Shown: positions 1 to 8,016, counted from the first letter of the stretch. The stretch is 18,244 nt of DNA from Prevotella sp. CAG:1031 (GCA_000431215.1 HF985556.1:1-18244); one strand, 5' to 3'. The notes: generated by a model not told the origin, from the letters alone. Made by a program: numbers and translations.

Positions 1-202
1 CGCTTGACGCGAATAGGCTGTTTGATGTGGTTATTCTGCAAAATTGTCAGGTACTGTAGTGCAAAATACAGCCCATCAAGATTAATAAATCCAAGGATAT
101 TCGTCTTCATTGAAAAGACGTCACCTTGCGAGATATTTATAAGTTACGTCGAGCGTAATGAAAAGTGGACAAACAAACCGCGACATCTGAGGTCATAAAA
201 CA
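1..202. other. Stretch without recognisable gene
   Basis: No gene is supported here. One 64-codon open frame (4-198, plus) encodes a peptide with no recognisable family, and no TAnnTTTG promoter precedes it. The sequence could be the decayed end of a neighbouring gene or element lying outside the window. Confidence 0.5.
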
Positions 203-240
203 ACACGGGACAAACAAATTAAATTTTGCTTATCCCGTGT
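203..240 (-). terminator. Hairpin downstream of the DUF2795 gene
   Basis: Inverted repeat ACACGGGA (203-210) / TCCCGTGT (233-240) with a 22-nt AT-rich loop. It starts 28 nt beyond the minus-strand stop codon at 269. On the minus strand the stem is followed by TTGTTTTATG, a modest U-rich tail. It probably ends the DUF2795 transcript, though the long loop makes it a weak intrinsic terminator. Confidence 0.5.
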
Positions 241-268
241 ATCAGGTAAATATGAGATTATTTTTCTT

Positions 269-490
269 TTAATACTCGTCCTCGTTGAAGAAGAAGTCTT
301 CTTTGGAGGGGTAGTCGGGCCAGATGTCTTCGATTGATTCGTAGGTGTCGCCTTCGTCTTCGATTTCCTGAAGGTTTTCTATTACTTCGAGGGGGGCGCC
401 GCTTCTCATGGCGTAGTCTATAAGCTCGTCTTTGGTGGCGGGCCAGGGCGCGTCTTCGAGCTTTGATGCTAATTCAAGTGTCCAATACAT
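269..490 (-). CDS. DUF2795 family small acidic protein
   Basis: A 73-residue acidic protein starting MYWTLELASKLEDAPWPATK and ending in the FFFNEDEY tail that I recognise as typical of small DUF2795-type proteins of Bacteroidetes. The length is normal for the family and the frame looks complete. There is no signal peptide or membrane segment, so it should be cytoplasmic. The biochemical function is unknown; the compact, strongly acidic sequence would suit a protein-binding role, but that is a guess. It appears to be monocistronic, with its own promoter at 544-573 and a hairpin downstream. Oddity: its last 22 nt, including the start of the stop codon, recur exactly and in inverted orientation at 13526-13547. 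Confidence 0.85.
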   Translation of the reverse strand: MYWTLELASKLEDAPWPATKDELIDYAMRSGAPLEVIENLQEIEDEGDTYESIEDIWPDYPSKEDFFFNEDEY

Positions 491-543
491 TGTTGTTGAG
501 CATATTAAGTTGTGGGTTTCGCCTTTTCCGGCTAAAGCGGAGG

Positions 544-573
544 CAAAAGTAGTTATTTTCTAATTGATAACAA
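544..573 (-). promoter_or_regulatory. Promoter of the DUF2795 gene
   Basis: On the minus strand a TTG (571-573) is followed after 19 nt by TACTTTTG (544-551), matching the Bacteroidetes sigma-ABfr consensus TTTG-N19-21-TAnnTTTG. The start codon is about 54 nt downstream. Both elements are seen in the sequence; activity is inferred. Confidence 0.65.
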
Positions 574-582
574 TGCCTCGGG

Positions 583-605
583 ACCTTTTTGCTGTTAAAA
601 AAGGT
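583..605 (-). terminator. Possible terminator of the M6 protease gene
   Basis: Inverted repeat ACCTTTTT (583-590) / AAAAAGGT (598-605) begins 22 nt past the minus-strand stop at 627. The stem is mostly A:T and lacks a following U-run, so this is a weak candidate. Confidence 0.3.
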
Positions 606-626
606 GAATGTTGGAGGTGGGAGGCC

Positions 627-3422
627 TCAGGGCACGATGACTTTGGCCGATGAGATGCCGGTTGAGGCTATATATATGCCGGGAAGCAGGCTGATGGTGG
701 CGGGGCCGTAGAGCCGGCATACGCGGCGTCCGTCGATGGCGTAGATGTCGACAGGGGTGTCGCCGCTGTAGCAGAGGTGGCCGGGGTATGTGGAGATCGC
801 AGGAACACAGGCTCCGCCGACGGTCTCGATGGCGTTGTCGGGGCCGTCGAGTGTTCGCAGTCCGCGGGCTATCGATGGTAGGGACATTCCTTCGGGACTT
901 GTGGCGCTGACGCTGAAGGCGTAGAGGGTCATAGGCTCGAGCCCGGTCACTTTGGCGCTGAGGGCGTCGCCGGCATCGTAGGGGGCGAAGCCTTTGACAG
1001 GGGTGTTGTTGACAGTGGCGCCTGTTGTTATGGTAACGTCGTCGATGGCCACTGCGGCGCCTTGTTTACCCTGGAAGGTTATGGCGATGCTGCGGGTGTC
1101 GTCGGGAAGTGCCTCGAAGACAGCGGTATGGCCCTGACGGTTGTCGTCGGGATAGTCCAGTGGCAGAATGGCGTAGGTTCTCCATTGTCCGATGGCGTCG
1201 AGAAGCTTGACAGTCAGCGATGATTCGGCTCCTTCGGCTCCGGCTGCGCAGCGATACCAGAAGCTGAGTGAGCTTGTCGGTGCTTCGGGCGTTGTCAGGG
1301 TGTTTTCGTCGGCTGTCAGCTTGAGCGACGGCGATTCGGCTCCGAAATATCCCTGCGATGCGTAGGTCGCTGTTGAGGTTGATTTCCATCCCTCGGGAAG
1401 TTTCGACAGGCCGCCAGTGAAGTCGGCTGTTGTCTCGCTGCCTCCGCTGTATTCTTTCTTGACTACGCTAAGCCGGTAGGCTGTTGCGCCGTCGAGCGGG
1501 AGCCATGAGGCGGTGAAACTGTCAGCCGTTATGTCGGTGGCTTCGTTGGTCTCTGCGGTGAGCATGGTTATCGATGTCGCTTTGGTCGAGAAGGCAATGG
1601 GCTGCGAGGGCTCGCTGTCGATAACTCCGCCGATGGCTGTTACCGTGTAGCTGTAGTCGCTTAGAGGTTCGAGTCCGTCAACCGTAAGTTCGGTAGCGCC
1701 TTTTGTCGTGACTTCGTTGCAGGCGTCGACCGGCACGAGGCCGCCCGCCGAGCTGGTTGTGTAGACGCTGACACGGTAGTCGGTGGCGTCGTCGGCAGCC
1801 TGCCAGCTCAGGCGCACCGATCTGTCGGTTATGTCGGTCGCATCGTTGGCTTTGACTGCGTCGACTGATTTGCCTCCGCCGGCAACGTCGAATGTTATGT
1901 TGCCGTCGGCGTCTTCGGCGATGTTCGTCAGCGGCAGGCCGGGACGGATGCCGCTCCATGAGCGCATCGAGGGTGTCGTGTCGTCGGTAAACGATGTAAC
2001 GTTAGAAGTGCCGGGGAAGCAGTCGCCGTCGCGCGATGATTCGGTGCGGCGGTTGTCGGCTTCCTCGATGTCGACATACTGGTGGGATGAGGTATTGTTG
2101 ACCGTGTTTCTCTCCCAGACCGAGGACTCATAGTCGATATGCCATACGAGCATTCCTTCGCCCGGAATATAGGCGTCCCATCCTTCGCGGCGCCGGTTTT
2201 CAAAGAGGAAGAATTCGTTTTCGTCGCCTGTGGCAACCATCAGTGCGGTGTTTTCGCTGATAGGCGGGAGGCTGACAGTGGTTGCGCCGCGAACCTGGCG
2301 CGGAGTCATCCATCCGAGGGCATTGCGCTCGAACGAGGAATAGAGCGGGGGGGTGCGCCCTATGTTGTTGTAGGGGCCGTAGTCGAGGGCGCTCCAGGTG
2401 CCGGGGGTGAACGATGACGTGTAGCTTGTTGCGTAGAGGTCGGGAAGGCCTATGACGTGGCTGAACTCGTGGCAGAAAGTGCCGACGCCGTCGGGGTGGT
2501 TGTCCACGACTTCGTTGGTGCAGCCGTAGGTGTCGATCTTCACGCCGTCGAGCGTCAGTGATTTTCCGGCCGACGACAGGGAGTAGGAGTGGGGCCAGAC
2601 GGTATTGGCTCCCGCGCCTGTCGCTTCGCCTCCGCCGGCATAGAACACGAATACGTTGTCGACGACACCGTCGCCGTTGCGGTCATATTCCCGGAAGTCG
2701 ATTTCGTCGTCGAGGGCACGGCAGGCTTCGATAACCATTTCTTCGGGGGCCTGATCGTTGCCGTAGAAGTCGTTTGCTCCGTAATAGCTGCGCGAGTGGG
2801 CGAGCTTTACGGGGCCGTAGAGGTCGAATTGAGGCACGAATTTACCGGCACTGTTTTCGATAAACCAGTCGCGGGCCGACCCTGTGCCTCCGTAGGTGGG
2901 ATCGCAGAAGTCCTTCTCGTTGAGCATCGAGTTGAAATAGCTGTGAGGGTCGGGATAGACAAACCTGTAGTCGTCGTATTCGACAAGAATAACGATCGCT
3001 TTCTGGTCGCCCATCACCGGGAACGATGCTCCCGGAAAGAGTCCTGTGTGGGCGCGGCGCGGGCCGTTGTCGGTCCTTGCGTCGAGAGCGCGAAGCATTG
3101 CCGGAGTCGACAGCTTGGCCAGCATCTCGCGGTCGGTTGCGGTGCGGCGTGCCGGGTCGGCCGCAATGAGGCCGGTCGACACGGGTAGTCCTTTGGCATC
3201 AGGACGCGCGTAGTAGAATGCCGGATCTCCCGGGGTCTGGGTCAGCAGAAGGGTGTCGACGGTTGTGTAGAAATGGCGGTGTTCGTCGCCGAAAAGCCGT
3301 ACTGTCAGGGTTGAGCCGTCAGGCTGTTCTACAGTGAAAGGTGTCCGGCGTGCAGGTACTGCTAAGGCTGCGACGGCGGTAGCGGCTAAAAGAACCGAAG
3401 CGGATAGACGTGAGATGTTCAT
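627..3422 (-). CDS. Secreted M6-family (immune inhibitor A-like) metalloprotease with Fn3 domains
   Basis: This 931-residue protein is predicted to be a secreted zinc protease. Residues 1-22 form a signal peptide (MNISRLSASVLLAATAVAAL). The zinc site HEFSHVIGLPD lies at 318-328 and fits the M6 form HExxHxxGxPD, with catalytic Glu319. A calcium-type loop YDRNGDGVVDNVFVFYAGG precedes it at about 246-264. The strand after the active site reads GTWSALDYGPYNN. A first Fn3 domain covers about 520-612. A second Fn3 (about 624-858) appears to be split by a beta-sandwich, adhesin-like module (about 665-800). The C-terminus (about 885-931, VDIYAIDGRR...LLPGIYIA...KVIVP) resembles a T9SS type A sorting domain, suggesting export to the surface or medium. 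The true substrate is unknown. It has its own promoter just after the terminator of the upstream HAD gene. Confidence 0.9.
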   Translation of the reverse strand: MNISRLSASVLLAATAVAALAVPARRTPFTVEQPDGSTLTVRLFGDEHRHFYTTVDTLLLTQTPGDPAFYYARPDAKGLPVSTGLIAADPARRTATDREMLAKLSTPAMLRALDARTDNGPRRAHTGLFPGASFPVMGDQKAIVILVEYDDYRFVYPDPHSYFNSMLNEKDFCDPTYGGTGSARDWFIENSAGKFVPQFDLYGPVKLAHSRSYYGANDFYGNDQAPEEMVIEACRALDDEIDFREYDRNGDGVVDNVFVFYAGGGEATGAGANTVWPHSYSLSSAGKSLTLDGVKIDTYGCTNEVVDNHPDGVGTFCHEFSHVIGLPDLYATSYTSSFTPGTWSALDYGPYNNIGRTPPLYSSFERNALGWMTPRQVRGATTVSLPPISENTALMVATGDENEFFLFENRRREGWDAYIPGEGMLVWHIDYESSVWERNTVNNTSSHQYVDIEEADNRRTESSRDGDCFPGTSNVTSFTDDTTPSMRSWSGIRPGLPLTNIAEDADGNITFDVAGGGKSVDAVKANDATDITDRSVRLSWQAADDATDYRVSVYTTSSAGGLVPVDACNEVTTKGATELTVDGLEPLSDYSYTVTAIGGVIDSEPSQPIAFSTKATSITMLTAETNEATDITADSFTASWLPLDGATAYRLSVVKKEYSGGSETTADFTGGLSKLPEGWKSTSTATYASQGYFGAESPSLKLTADENTLTTPEAPTSSLSFWYRCAAGAEGAESSLTVKLLDAIGQWRTYAILPLDYPDDNRQGHTAVFEALPDDTRSIAITFQGKQGAAVAIDDVTITTGATVNNTPVKGFAPYDAGDALSAKVTGLEPMTLYAFSVSATSPEGMSLPSIARGLRTLDGPDNAIETVGGACVPAISTYPGHLCYSGDTPVDIYAIDGRRVCRLYGPATISLLPGIYIASTGISSAKVIVP

Positions 3423-3457
3423 TTGTCGGTGTTGTCTGTCAATATTTTTTGTGACGG

Positions 3458-3465
3458 CAAATATA
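3458..3465 (-). promoter_or_regulatory. -7 element of the M6 protease gene
   Basis: TATATTTG on the minus strand, 36 nt upstream of the start codon, matches TAnnTTTG. No good TTTG lies 19-21 nt upstream, so only half of the consensus is present. It sits directly beyond the HAD gene terminator, which supports independent transcription. Confidence 0.5.
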
Positions 3466-3499
3466 ACTAAAAATAAAGCTCCTGCGTCAGTTCAGGAGC
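3465..3499 (-). terminator. Rho-independent terminator of the HAD phosphatase gene
   Basis: On the minus strand GCTCCTG (3499-3493) and CAGGAGC (3484-3478) form a 7-bp GC-rich stem with an 8-nt loop, followed by TTTATTTTTAG. It lies 55 nt after the HAD stop codon at 3555 and is a textbook intrinsic terminator in that direction. Confidence 0.8.
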
Positions 3500-3554
3500 G
3501 ATAAGAACGGCAAAATGCCTCAGATTGGTATGTTTTTCGAAAGTGTGGACTCTG

Positions 3555-4226
3555 TCAGGCTATCAGAGCGGGTATGTCGGCAATTGAGTCGACGATGGCG
3601 TCGGGGCCGGCTGAAAGCAGCTCGCGGGCGCTGTCGGCGCCACGTGAGAATGCTATTGTGGCACAACCGGCGTTGCGGCCCATTTCTATATCGTGAAGTG
3701 CATCCCCTACGATAATGGCTTCTTCGGGATCTACACCGAGCTCGTTAAGTGCCTCAAGCGCCATATCGGGGGCCGGTTTGCCGCGCTTGACCGAGTCGAA
3801 GGTCACTGCAGCTTCGACAATGTCAGACAGGCCCCATGATTCGATAATAAGATTCAGATCTCCGGCGCGCCGGTTTCCTGTAAGTCCGATCTTTATGCGT
3901 CGGCGCCGCAGCTCGTCGAGTGTCTCGCTTACCCCTCCGAAAAAACGGCGAGGGCGCTCGAGCGCCAATCTCAGAGCCTGACGGTGAAACAATTCGACCG
4001 CCTCGTCTACCATGACCTCGTTCGACATGTCGGAAAACACGTAGAAGCTGTCGCGGGTGTTCATGCCCAGAAGGGCCTTGACAAGATCCCTGTCGGGCTC
4101 AGGCTGCCCAAGCTGGCTCATGGCGTAAAGCTTCGATTCGATTATGTCCGAGGCCGTGTCGGCGATTGTGGCGTCGAAGTCGAAGATGACAGCTCTTATG
4201 TTTCTGAATATCGGGGTTTGCGGCAT
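3555..4226 (-). CDS. HAD superfamily hydrolase, phosphoglycolate phosphatase-like
   Basis: A 223-residue cytoplasmic phosphatase of HAD subfamily I with a Gph/PGMB-type helical cap. Motif I is FDFDATIADT, with nucleophile Asp16 and acid/base Asp18; Ala19 replaces the more common Gly. Motif II is IGLTGN (Thr116), motif III is KRGKPAPD (Lys150) and motif IV is IIVGDALHDIEMG (Asp175, Asp179), so all catalytic residues are present. The cap lies at about 28-95. The length fits the family. The substrate cannot be read from sequence: 2-phosphoglycolate, a sugar phosphate or a nucleotide monophosphate are all possible. The gene is monocistronic, bounded by a TAnnTTTG upstream and a strong terminator downstream. 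Confidence 0.85.
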   Translation of the reverse strand: MPQTPIFRNIRAVIFDFDATIADTASDIIESKLYAMSQLGQPEPDRDLVKALLGMNTRDSFYVFSDMSNEVMVDEAVELFHRQALRLALERPRRFFGGVSETLDELRRRRIKIGLTGNRRAGDLNLIIESWGLSDIVEAAVTFDSVKRGKPAPDMALEALNELGVDPEEAIIVGDALHDIEMGRNAGCATIAFSRGADSARELLSAGPDAIVDSIADIPALIA

Positions 4227-4267
4227 TGTCGCGTCTTTGAATGTGATGATGAAGAGAGTGGACGATA

Positions 4268-4275
4268 CAAAGGTA
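4268..4275 (-). promoter_or_regulatory. -7 element of the HAD phosphatase gene
   Basis: TACCTTTG on the minus strand, 42 nt upstream of the ATG, matches TAnnTTTG. No clear TTTG is found at the -33 distance. Confidence 0.45.
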
Positions 4276-4335
4276 ACCGTTGCCTGACATTCCGACTAAT
4301 GAGTAAGCTTTTTGTAACTGAATATTAACCGAGCT

Positions 4336-4347
4336 GTCACGCGTGAC
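4336..4347. promoter_or_regulatory. 12-bp palindrome upstream of the 4465 operon promoter
   Basis: GTCACGCGTGAC is a perfect 12-bp palindrome ending 6 nt before the -33 TTTG of the plus-strand operon promoter. The symmetry and position suit a regulator-binding site. No regulator gene lies nearby and the role is inferred. Confidence 0.3.
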
Positions 4348-4353
4348 GTCTGA

Positions 4354-4385
4354 TTTGCGGCGTTGCGCTAATTTTGTTAATTTTG
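4354..4385 (+). promoter_or_regulatory. Promoter of the 4465-6918 operon
   Basis: TTTG (4354-4357), a 20-nt spacer and TAATTTTG (4378-4385) match the Bacteroidetes consensus exactly. A second TAATTTTG overlaps slightly upstream (4369-4376). The first start codon is at 4465, leaving a leader of about 70 nt with no obvious hairpin switch. Confidence 0.75.
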
Positions 4386-4464
4386 TGGCTGCAACCTGCG
4401 TTTTCAGGGCAACAGCATGCCCTGTCGGAGCGTTATTACAATAAAGAAAAAGTAAAACAACGCA

Positions 4465-4953
4465 ATGAATATTCTGTCGATAACAGGGGCCCTCTTCTCT
4501 CTGGTCTCGCTCATATTGATGTTCGTCCAGTGGCGGTGGACGGCAGTGGTGGCCTTCGTCGGGCTGTTGCTGACGGTTCTCGGCTCGTCGGGCTTTGCCG
4601 GGGCTATGCTGCCGTTGTTCTGGGGCTTTGCCGCGCTGGTTGTGGTCGGCCTTAACTTTATGCTTCCGCGCGAAGTCGTCGCCTCGCGTCTTGGCGTCGG
4701 TTATATCGGACTCGGAGGCCTGACTGGCCTTGTGCTCGGATATTTGATTTCGGTCAACGTAATGGTTATCGGAGCCGTAGTCGGCATCGTCCTCGGCGGA
4801 CTCGCGTTCAGCATGACGCCTTCGGGGCGCCATCTCGATTTCCCCTCGGCCCGTTTTTTGCAGTATTTGTGTGCCAAAGGCCTTCCCTCCGCCGTCGTGC
4901 TCTCGATGGCCGGATATGTGGCCATAATCCTTATTGAAGAATATGCGCGTTAA
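4465..4953 (+). CDS. Small integral membrane protein of unknown function
   Basis: A 162-residue, very hydrophobic protein with about five predicted membrane helices (about 5-22, 26-42, 46-66, 75-115 as a glycine-rich pair, and 138-157). The central part GVGYIGLGGLTGLVLGYLIS followed by GAVVGIVLGG is a glycine-rich helix pair loosely like DUF456-type membrane proteins, but I cannot assign a family. A polar loop of about 118-134 separates the last helix. It is first in an operon whose next gene, a secreted DUF4919 protein, overlaps its 3' end by 11 nt, suggesting translational coupling and perhaps joint work at the inner membrane. The frame looks complete. Confidence 0.75.
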   Translation: MNILSITGALFSLVSLILMFVQWRWTAVVAFVGLLLTVLGSSGFAGAMLPLFWGFAALVVVGLNFMLPREVVASRLGVGYIGLGGLTGLVLGYLISVNVMVIGAVVGIVLGGLAFSMTPSGRHLDFPSARFLQYLCAKGLPSAVVLSMAGYVAIILIEEYAR

Positions 4954-5665
4954 GATAATAGCTGTCGTAGCGGCCCTGATGGCAGTCTTCGCCCTATCGG
5001 CTCAGGACGCTGATCAGAAACAGGAACTCCTGCCGGGACTGAAGCGCACGCGCCCCGACATGGAGCAGATAAAGCGTGAGATAAACGATCCTCAGTCCCC
5101 TTATTATTATCCCCGTCTGATGGAAGAATATCAGCGCAACGACACGCTGATGAAACTCGACAAGTTCCGCCATCTCTATCTCGGCTATCTCTTTCAGGAG
5201 GATTATACTCCCTATCGTTCCAGCGAACATCCGCTGGCCTATACTGCTCCCGACGCTCCGACCCGCGAAGACTGCAACGAGATCATCGAGAAAGCCCGTG
5301 AGGCTTTGGCCGACAATCCGTTCGACCTGCGCCAGATGATGCTGATGATCAATGCTCTGCGCACACGCGGCAACAACGCTCTGGCGTCGATATGGCAGTA
5401 TAAGCTCAACTGGATTCTCATGGCCATAGTGTCGACCGGCACCGGCCTCGACGAAGAAAACGCCTGGGTTGTCATCGAGCCGCAGCATGAATATGTTCTG
5501 CTCAATATGCTCGACTATCTTGTCGACGACCACGTGTTCTATGATCCCGGCTACGAATATATAACCGTCACCGATGCCGACGGCCGCAAGCTCGGCGGAT
5601 ATTATTTCGACATACGCAACCTTCTTGAGGAATATTACCGCAAGCATCCCGAAGAGGTTGAATGA
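4943..5665 (+). CDS. Secreted DUF4919 domain protein
   Basis: A 240-residue protein with signal peptide MRVKIIAVVAALMAVFALSA, cleaved before or near Gln20-Asp21. I chose the ATG at 4943 rather than the in-frame TTG at 4934, because it gives a cleaner signal peptide and an 11-nt overlap with the preceding gene. The rest matches the DUF4919 pattern: an N-terminal helix region with paired tyrosines, then conserved-looking STGTGLDEENAWVVI and EYVLLNMLDYL stretches, a YEYITVTD strand and a GGYYFDIRNLLEEYYRK end. It should reside in the periplasm. The function is unknown. Its stop codon overlaps the ATG of the next gene (ATGA), so the U32 gene is probably translationally coupled. Confidence 0.85.
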   Translation: MRVKIIAVVAALMAVFALSAQDADQKQELLPGLKRTRPDMEQIKREINDPQSPYYYPRLMEEYQRNDTLMKLDKFRHLYLGYLFQEDYTPYRSSEHPLAYTAPDAPTREDCNEIIEKAREALADNPFDLRQMMLMINALRTRGNNALASIWQYKLNWILMAIVSTGTGLDEENAWVVIEPQHEYVLLNMLDYLVDDHVFYDPGYEYITVTDADGRKLGGYYFDIRNLLEEYYRKHPEEVE

Positions 5666-6918
5666 TTTTTTCCAATGCAATGACCCGCAACGACTTTGAG
5701 ATTATGGCTCCCGTCGGGAGCCGCGAATCGCTCCATGCCGCTCTGAAAGCCGGCGCCGACGCTATTTATTTCGGTGTCGAGGGGCTGAATATGCGCGCAC
5801 GCTCAAGCGCCAATTTCACAATCGACGATCTCCGCGAAATCGCCTCTCTCTGCCGCGAGGCCGGAGTTAAAACCTATCTGACGGTCAACACAGTCATCTA
5901 CGACAGCGAGACCGAGCTTCTCGGACGTATACTCGACGCCGCTGCCGAAGCCGGCATCTCGGCTATTATCGCCAGTGACATAGCCGCCATCCGGGCCGCC
6001 CGGAGTCGCGGTCTGGAGGTGCACATCTCGACTCAGGTCAACATAACCAATCTCGAAGCTGTCGAGTTTTATTCGCAGTGGGCCGACACCATGGTGCTCG
6101 CCCGCGAGCTGAATCTCGATCAGGTGCGCGCCATCAGCGACGGCATTGCCTCGCGCGACATCCGCGGCCCCCACGGCCGGCTTGTGGCCCTCGAGATGTT
6201 CTGCCACGGCGCGCTCTGCATGGCTGTCAGCGGCAAGTGCTATCTGAGCCTCCACGAGATGAATTCGAGCGCCAACCGGGGCGCCTGCACTCAGATTTGT
6301 CGGCGCGGCTACACCGTCACCGACCGTGAGACCGGCGACAGTCTCGACATCGAGAATCAGTATATCATGTCGCCGCGTGACCTCAAGACAATCGGCTTCC
6401 TCGACCGCATGGTCGACGCCGGAGTGACGGTGTTCAAGATTGAGGGACGTGCCAGGGGGCCCGAGTATGTCATGACCGTCGTGTCGGCCTACGACGAAGC
6501 ACTGCGCGCCATCTGCGACGGCACGTTCACGCCCGAACGCATCGCCGCGTGGGATGAAAACCTCACCAAGGTCTTCAACCGAGGCTTCTGGAACGGATAT
6601 TATCTCGGCCAGCGTCTCGGCGAATGGTCGGAGAAATATGGGTCGAGCGCCACGCGCACCAAGCGTTATGCCGCCAAGGCTGTGCGCTACTATCCGCGTC
6701 TCGGCGTAGGCGAGTTCATGCTTGAGGCCGGCGAACTTCGTCCCGGCGACGAGATTGTCATCACCGGGCCTAAGACCGGCGCCATCATAACGGAGGTTGA
6801 GCAGATTCGTCTCGACCGCGACCCCGTCGAGAAGGCTATCAAAGGTCAGGCATTCAGCATTCCCGTGCCCGAGAAAGTGCGTCCCGGCGACCGTCTCTAT
6901 ATCTGGGACAAAAAATGA
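5662..6918 (+). CDS. U32 family protein, TrhP/YegQ-like tRNA hydroxylation factor
   Basis: A 418-residue U32-family (formerly peptidase U32 or collagenase-like) protein. The N-terminal TIM-barrel part begins EIMAPVGSRESLHAALKAGA (13-32), followed by DAIYFGVEGLNMRA. The family signature EMFCHGALCMAVSGKCYLS is at 178-196. Cys186, Cys193, Cys209 and Cys213 are placed as the iron-sulfur ligands proposed for TrhP-type proteins. FKIEGRARGPEYV (258-270) is the conserved later motif, and a small beta-barrel forms the C-terminus (about 335-418). In E. coli, TrhP (YegQ) is needed for prephenate-dependent 5-hydroxyuridine formation in tRNA; a similar role is the best guess here. ATG 5662 overlaps the upstream stop; Met7 is an alternative start. 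Cytoplasmic. It ends the operon. Confidence 0.88.
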   Translation: MIFSNAMTRNDFEIMAPVGSRESLHAALKAGADAIYFGVEGLNMRARSSANFTIDDLREIASLCREAGVKTYLTVNTVIYDSETELLGRILDAAAEAGISAIIASDIAAIRAARSRGLEVHISTQVNITNLEAVEFYSQWADTMVLARELNLDQVRAISDGIASRDIRGPHGRLVALEMFCHGALCMAVSGKCYLSLHEMNSSANRGACTQICRRGYTVTDRETGDSLDIENQYIMSPRDLKTIGFLDRMVDAGVTVFKIEGRARGPEYVMTVVSAYDEALRAICDGTFTPERIAAWDENLTKVFNRGFWNGYYLGQRLGEWSEKYGSSATRTKRYAAKAVRYYPRLGVGEFMLEAGELRPGDEIVITGPKTGAIITEVEQIRLDRDPVEKAIKGQAFSIPVPEKVRPGDRLYIWDKK

Positions 6919-6965
6919 GAATATAGCGGTTCTATGCCGTGGTAATTGGTAATTGCGACTTTTCA

Positions 6966-7844
6966 ATGAAGCAGACCTCCTTATATATTTTGACAAGTCT
7001 GTTGCTTGTATTATCTTTTCTTTTCCCATTATATTCATGGGGAAATACCTCATTGACAAAGAGCGACAGCGACACCATTTCATATCTGGTCGGATTCTAT
7101 ATCACCAGCAATCTTTACGAAGCTCAATCCGATGATACCACTCTGAAACGCCGCGTCACCCATCTGTACGATGAAAGAGATTTTTCTGAATTTTTCAAAG
7201 GTATCTCGGAATTTGACCTCTCGGATTATGTCTGCCGAGACCCTGAGTTTCATAAAAATTACCAGTACGGTTTGCTTGAAGGACGATGGCTATACGACAA
7301 ACTGTCGAACATACTAATAGTAGCTCCGACAGGCTCCCCCAATGGCTCCCTTGATATAGCTATATCCTTACTTGAAGATTTTTATCACGGGAAATGTGAC
7401 CTTTCCGAAGCTGCTTTATCAGAGGAAGAACTGTCGCTACATGATATTCTCTGTCCGAGACATTATGCATACTCAGAAGGAAAGAGAATTACCAGGGCAT
7501 GGGTCTGCAAATGTCTTTCTGTAATTGACCAGCCCGAATACATAACATCAGCCCCGGCGTTTATCAGAGGTGTAACCGATTATCTTAAATCAGGTCGGTA
7601 TTTGATCTCACCATACGAAGCGGGCCAATGGGCTATAAGAGGCGCGATGTCTGCTGATATATATGGCGGATTAGCGCCTTGTTGTATATCCTGGAACAAA
7701 GATATGTTTATAAAGGGCGCAAAGTTAGCTTTTGGACTCGAACCGTCTGTTGTCGGTCCGACAGATGAAACTGTCCTAAAACGAATTATTAAAAAATATG
7801 CTCCTGATAAAAGTAGAGCGGCGGAACTAAGCATTGAAGAATAA
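6966..7844 (+). CDS. Secreted hypothetical protein with FKBP_N-like helical repeats
   Basis: A 292-residue protein not assignable to a named family with certainty. The ATG at 6966 is preferred over a GTG at 6939, because it starts directly with signal peptide MKQTSLYILTSLLLVLSFLF, cleaved near SWG-N (about residue 26). No lipobox cysteine is seen. The mature part has repeated units of the form tyrosine-x-x-glycine helix followed by FxKG/FIRG/FIKG helix: DTISYLVGFYITSNL then FSEFFKGISEF; YAYSEGKRITRAW then PAFIRGVTDYLKSG; GQWAIRGAMSADIYG then DMFIKGAKLAF. This recalls the dimerising N-terminal domain of FKBP-type isomerases, but no isomerase domain follows. It lies 47 nt after the U32 gene without an evident promoter, and is more AT-rich than the operon upstream, suggesting later arrival. 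Confidence 0.7.
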   Translation: MKQTSLYILTSLLLVLSFLFPLYSWGNTSLTKSDSDTISYLVGFYITSNLYEAQSDDTTLKRRVTHLYDERDFSEFFKGISEFDLSDYVCRDPEFHKNYQYGLLEGRWLYDKLSNILIVAPTGSPNGSLDIAISLLEDFYHGKCDLSEAALSEEELSLHDILCPRHYAYSEGKRITRAWVCKCLSVIDQPEYITSAPAFIRGVTDYLKSGRYLISPYEAGQWAIRGAMSADIYGGLAPCCISWNKDMFIKGAKLAFGLEPSVVGPTDETVLKRIIKKYAPDKSRAAELSIEE

Positions 7845-7956
7845 GCCTACATTGGATATGATGAAGCCGACGCGACGCTTGCTGACCGATTTTGTGTTTA
7901 ATGAACTTACTTGACTGTCAGCTTGTTCTGACTGTAAAGAAATATTCGTGCTAAAG
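7845..7956. other. Spacer before the toxin-antitoxin-like pair
   Basis: Non-coding spacer. It holds one imperfect hairpin (about 7912-7938, GTCAG/CTGAC core) without a U-run and nothing else that I recognise. Confidence 0.4.
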
Positions 7957-7988
7957 TTTGCAACAGGAGGTCAAAAGTCGTAACTTTG
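7957..7988 (+). promoter_or_regulatory. Promoter of the antitoxin-like/GNAT pair
   Basis: TTTG (7957-7960), a 20-nt spacer and TAACTTTG (7981-7988) match the Bacteroidetes promoter consensus exactly. The start codon at 8017 is 28 nt downstream. Confidence 0.8.
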
Positions 7989-8016
7989 CATAAAATTTAC
8001 ACATTATATTCATTAA

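Noticed and set aside
4..198. 64-codon plus-strand frame at the left edge
   Set aside because: No recognisable family, no promoter and an odd composition for a coding sequence; probably chance.
2589..3188. 199-codon plus-strand frame opposite the M6 protease
   Set aside because: Shadow frame; the HEFSH zinc motif and signal peptide are on the minus strand.
5803..7083. 426-codon minus-strand frame opposite the U32 gene
   Set aside because: A codon-bias shadow; the U32 signature cysteines lie on the plus strand and the minus frame has no domain.
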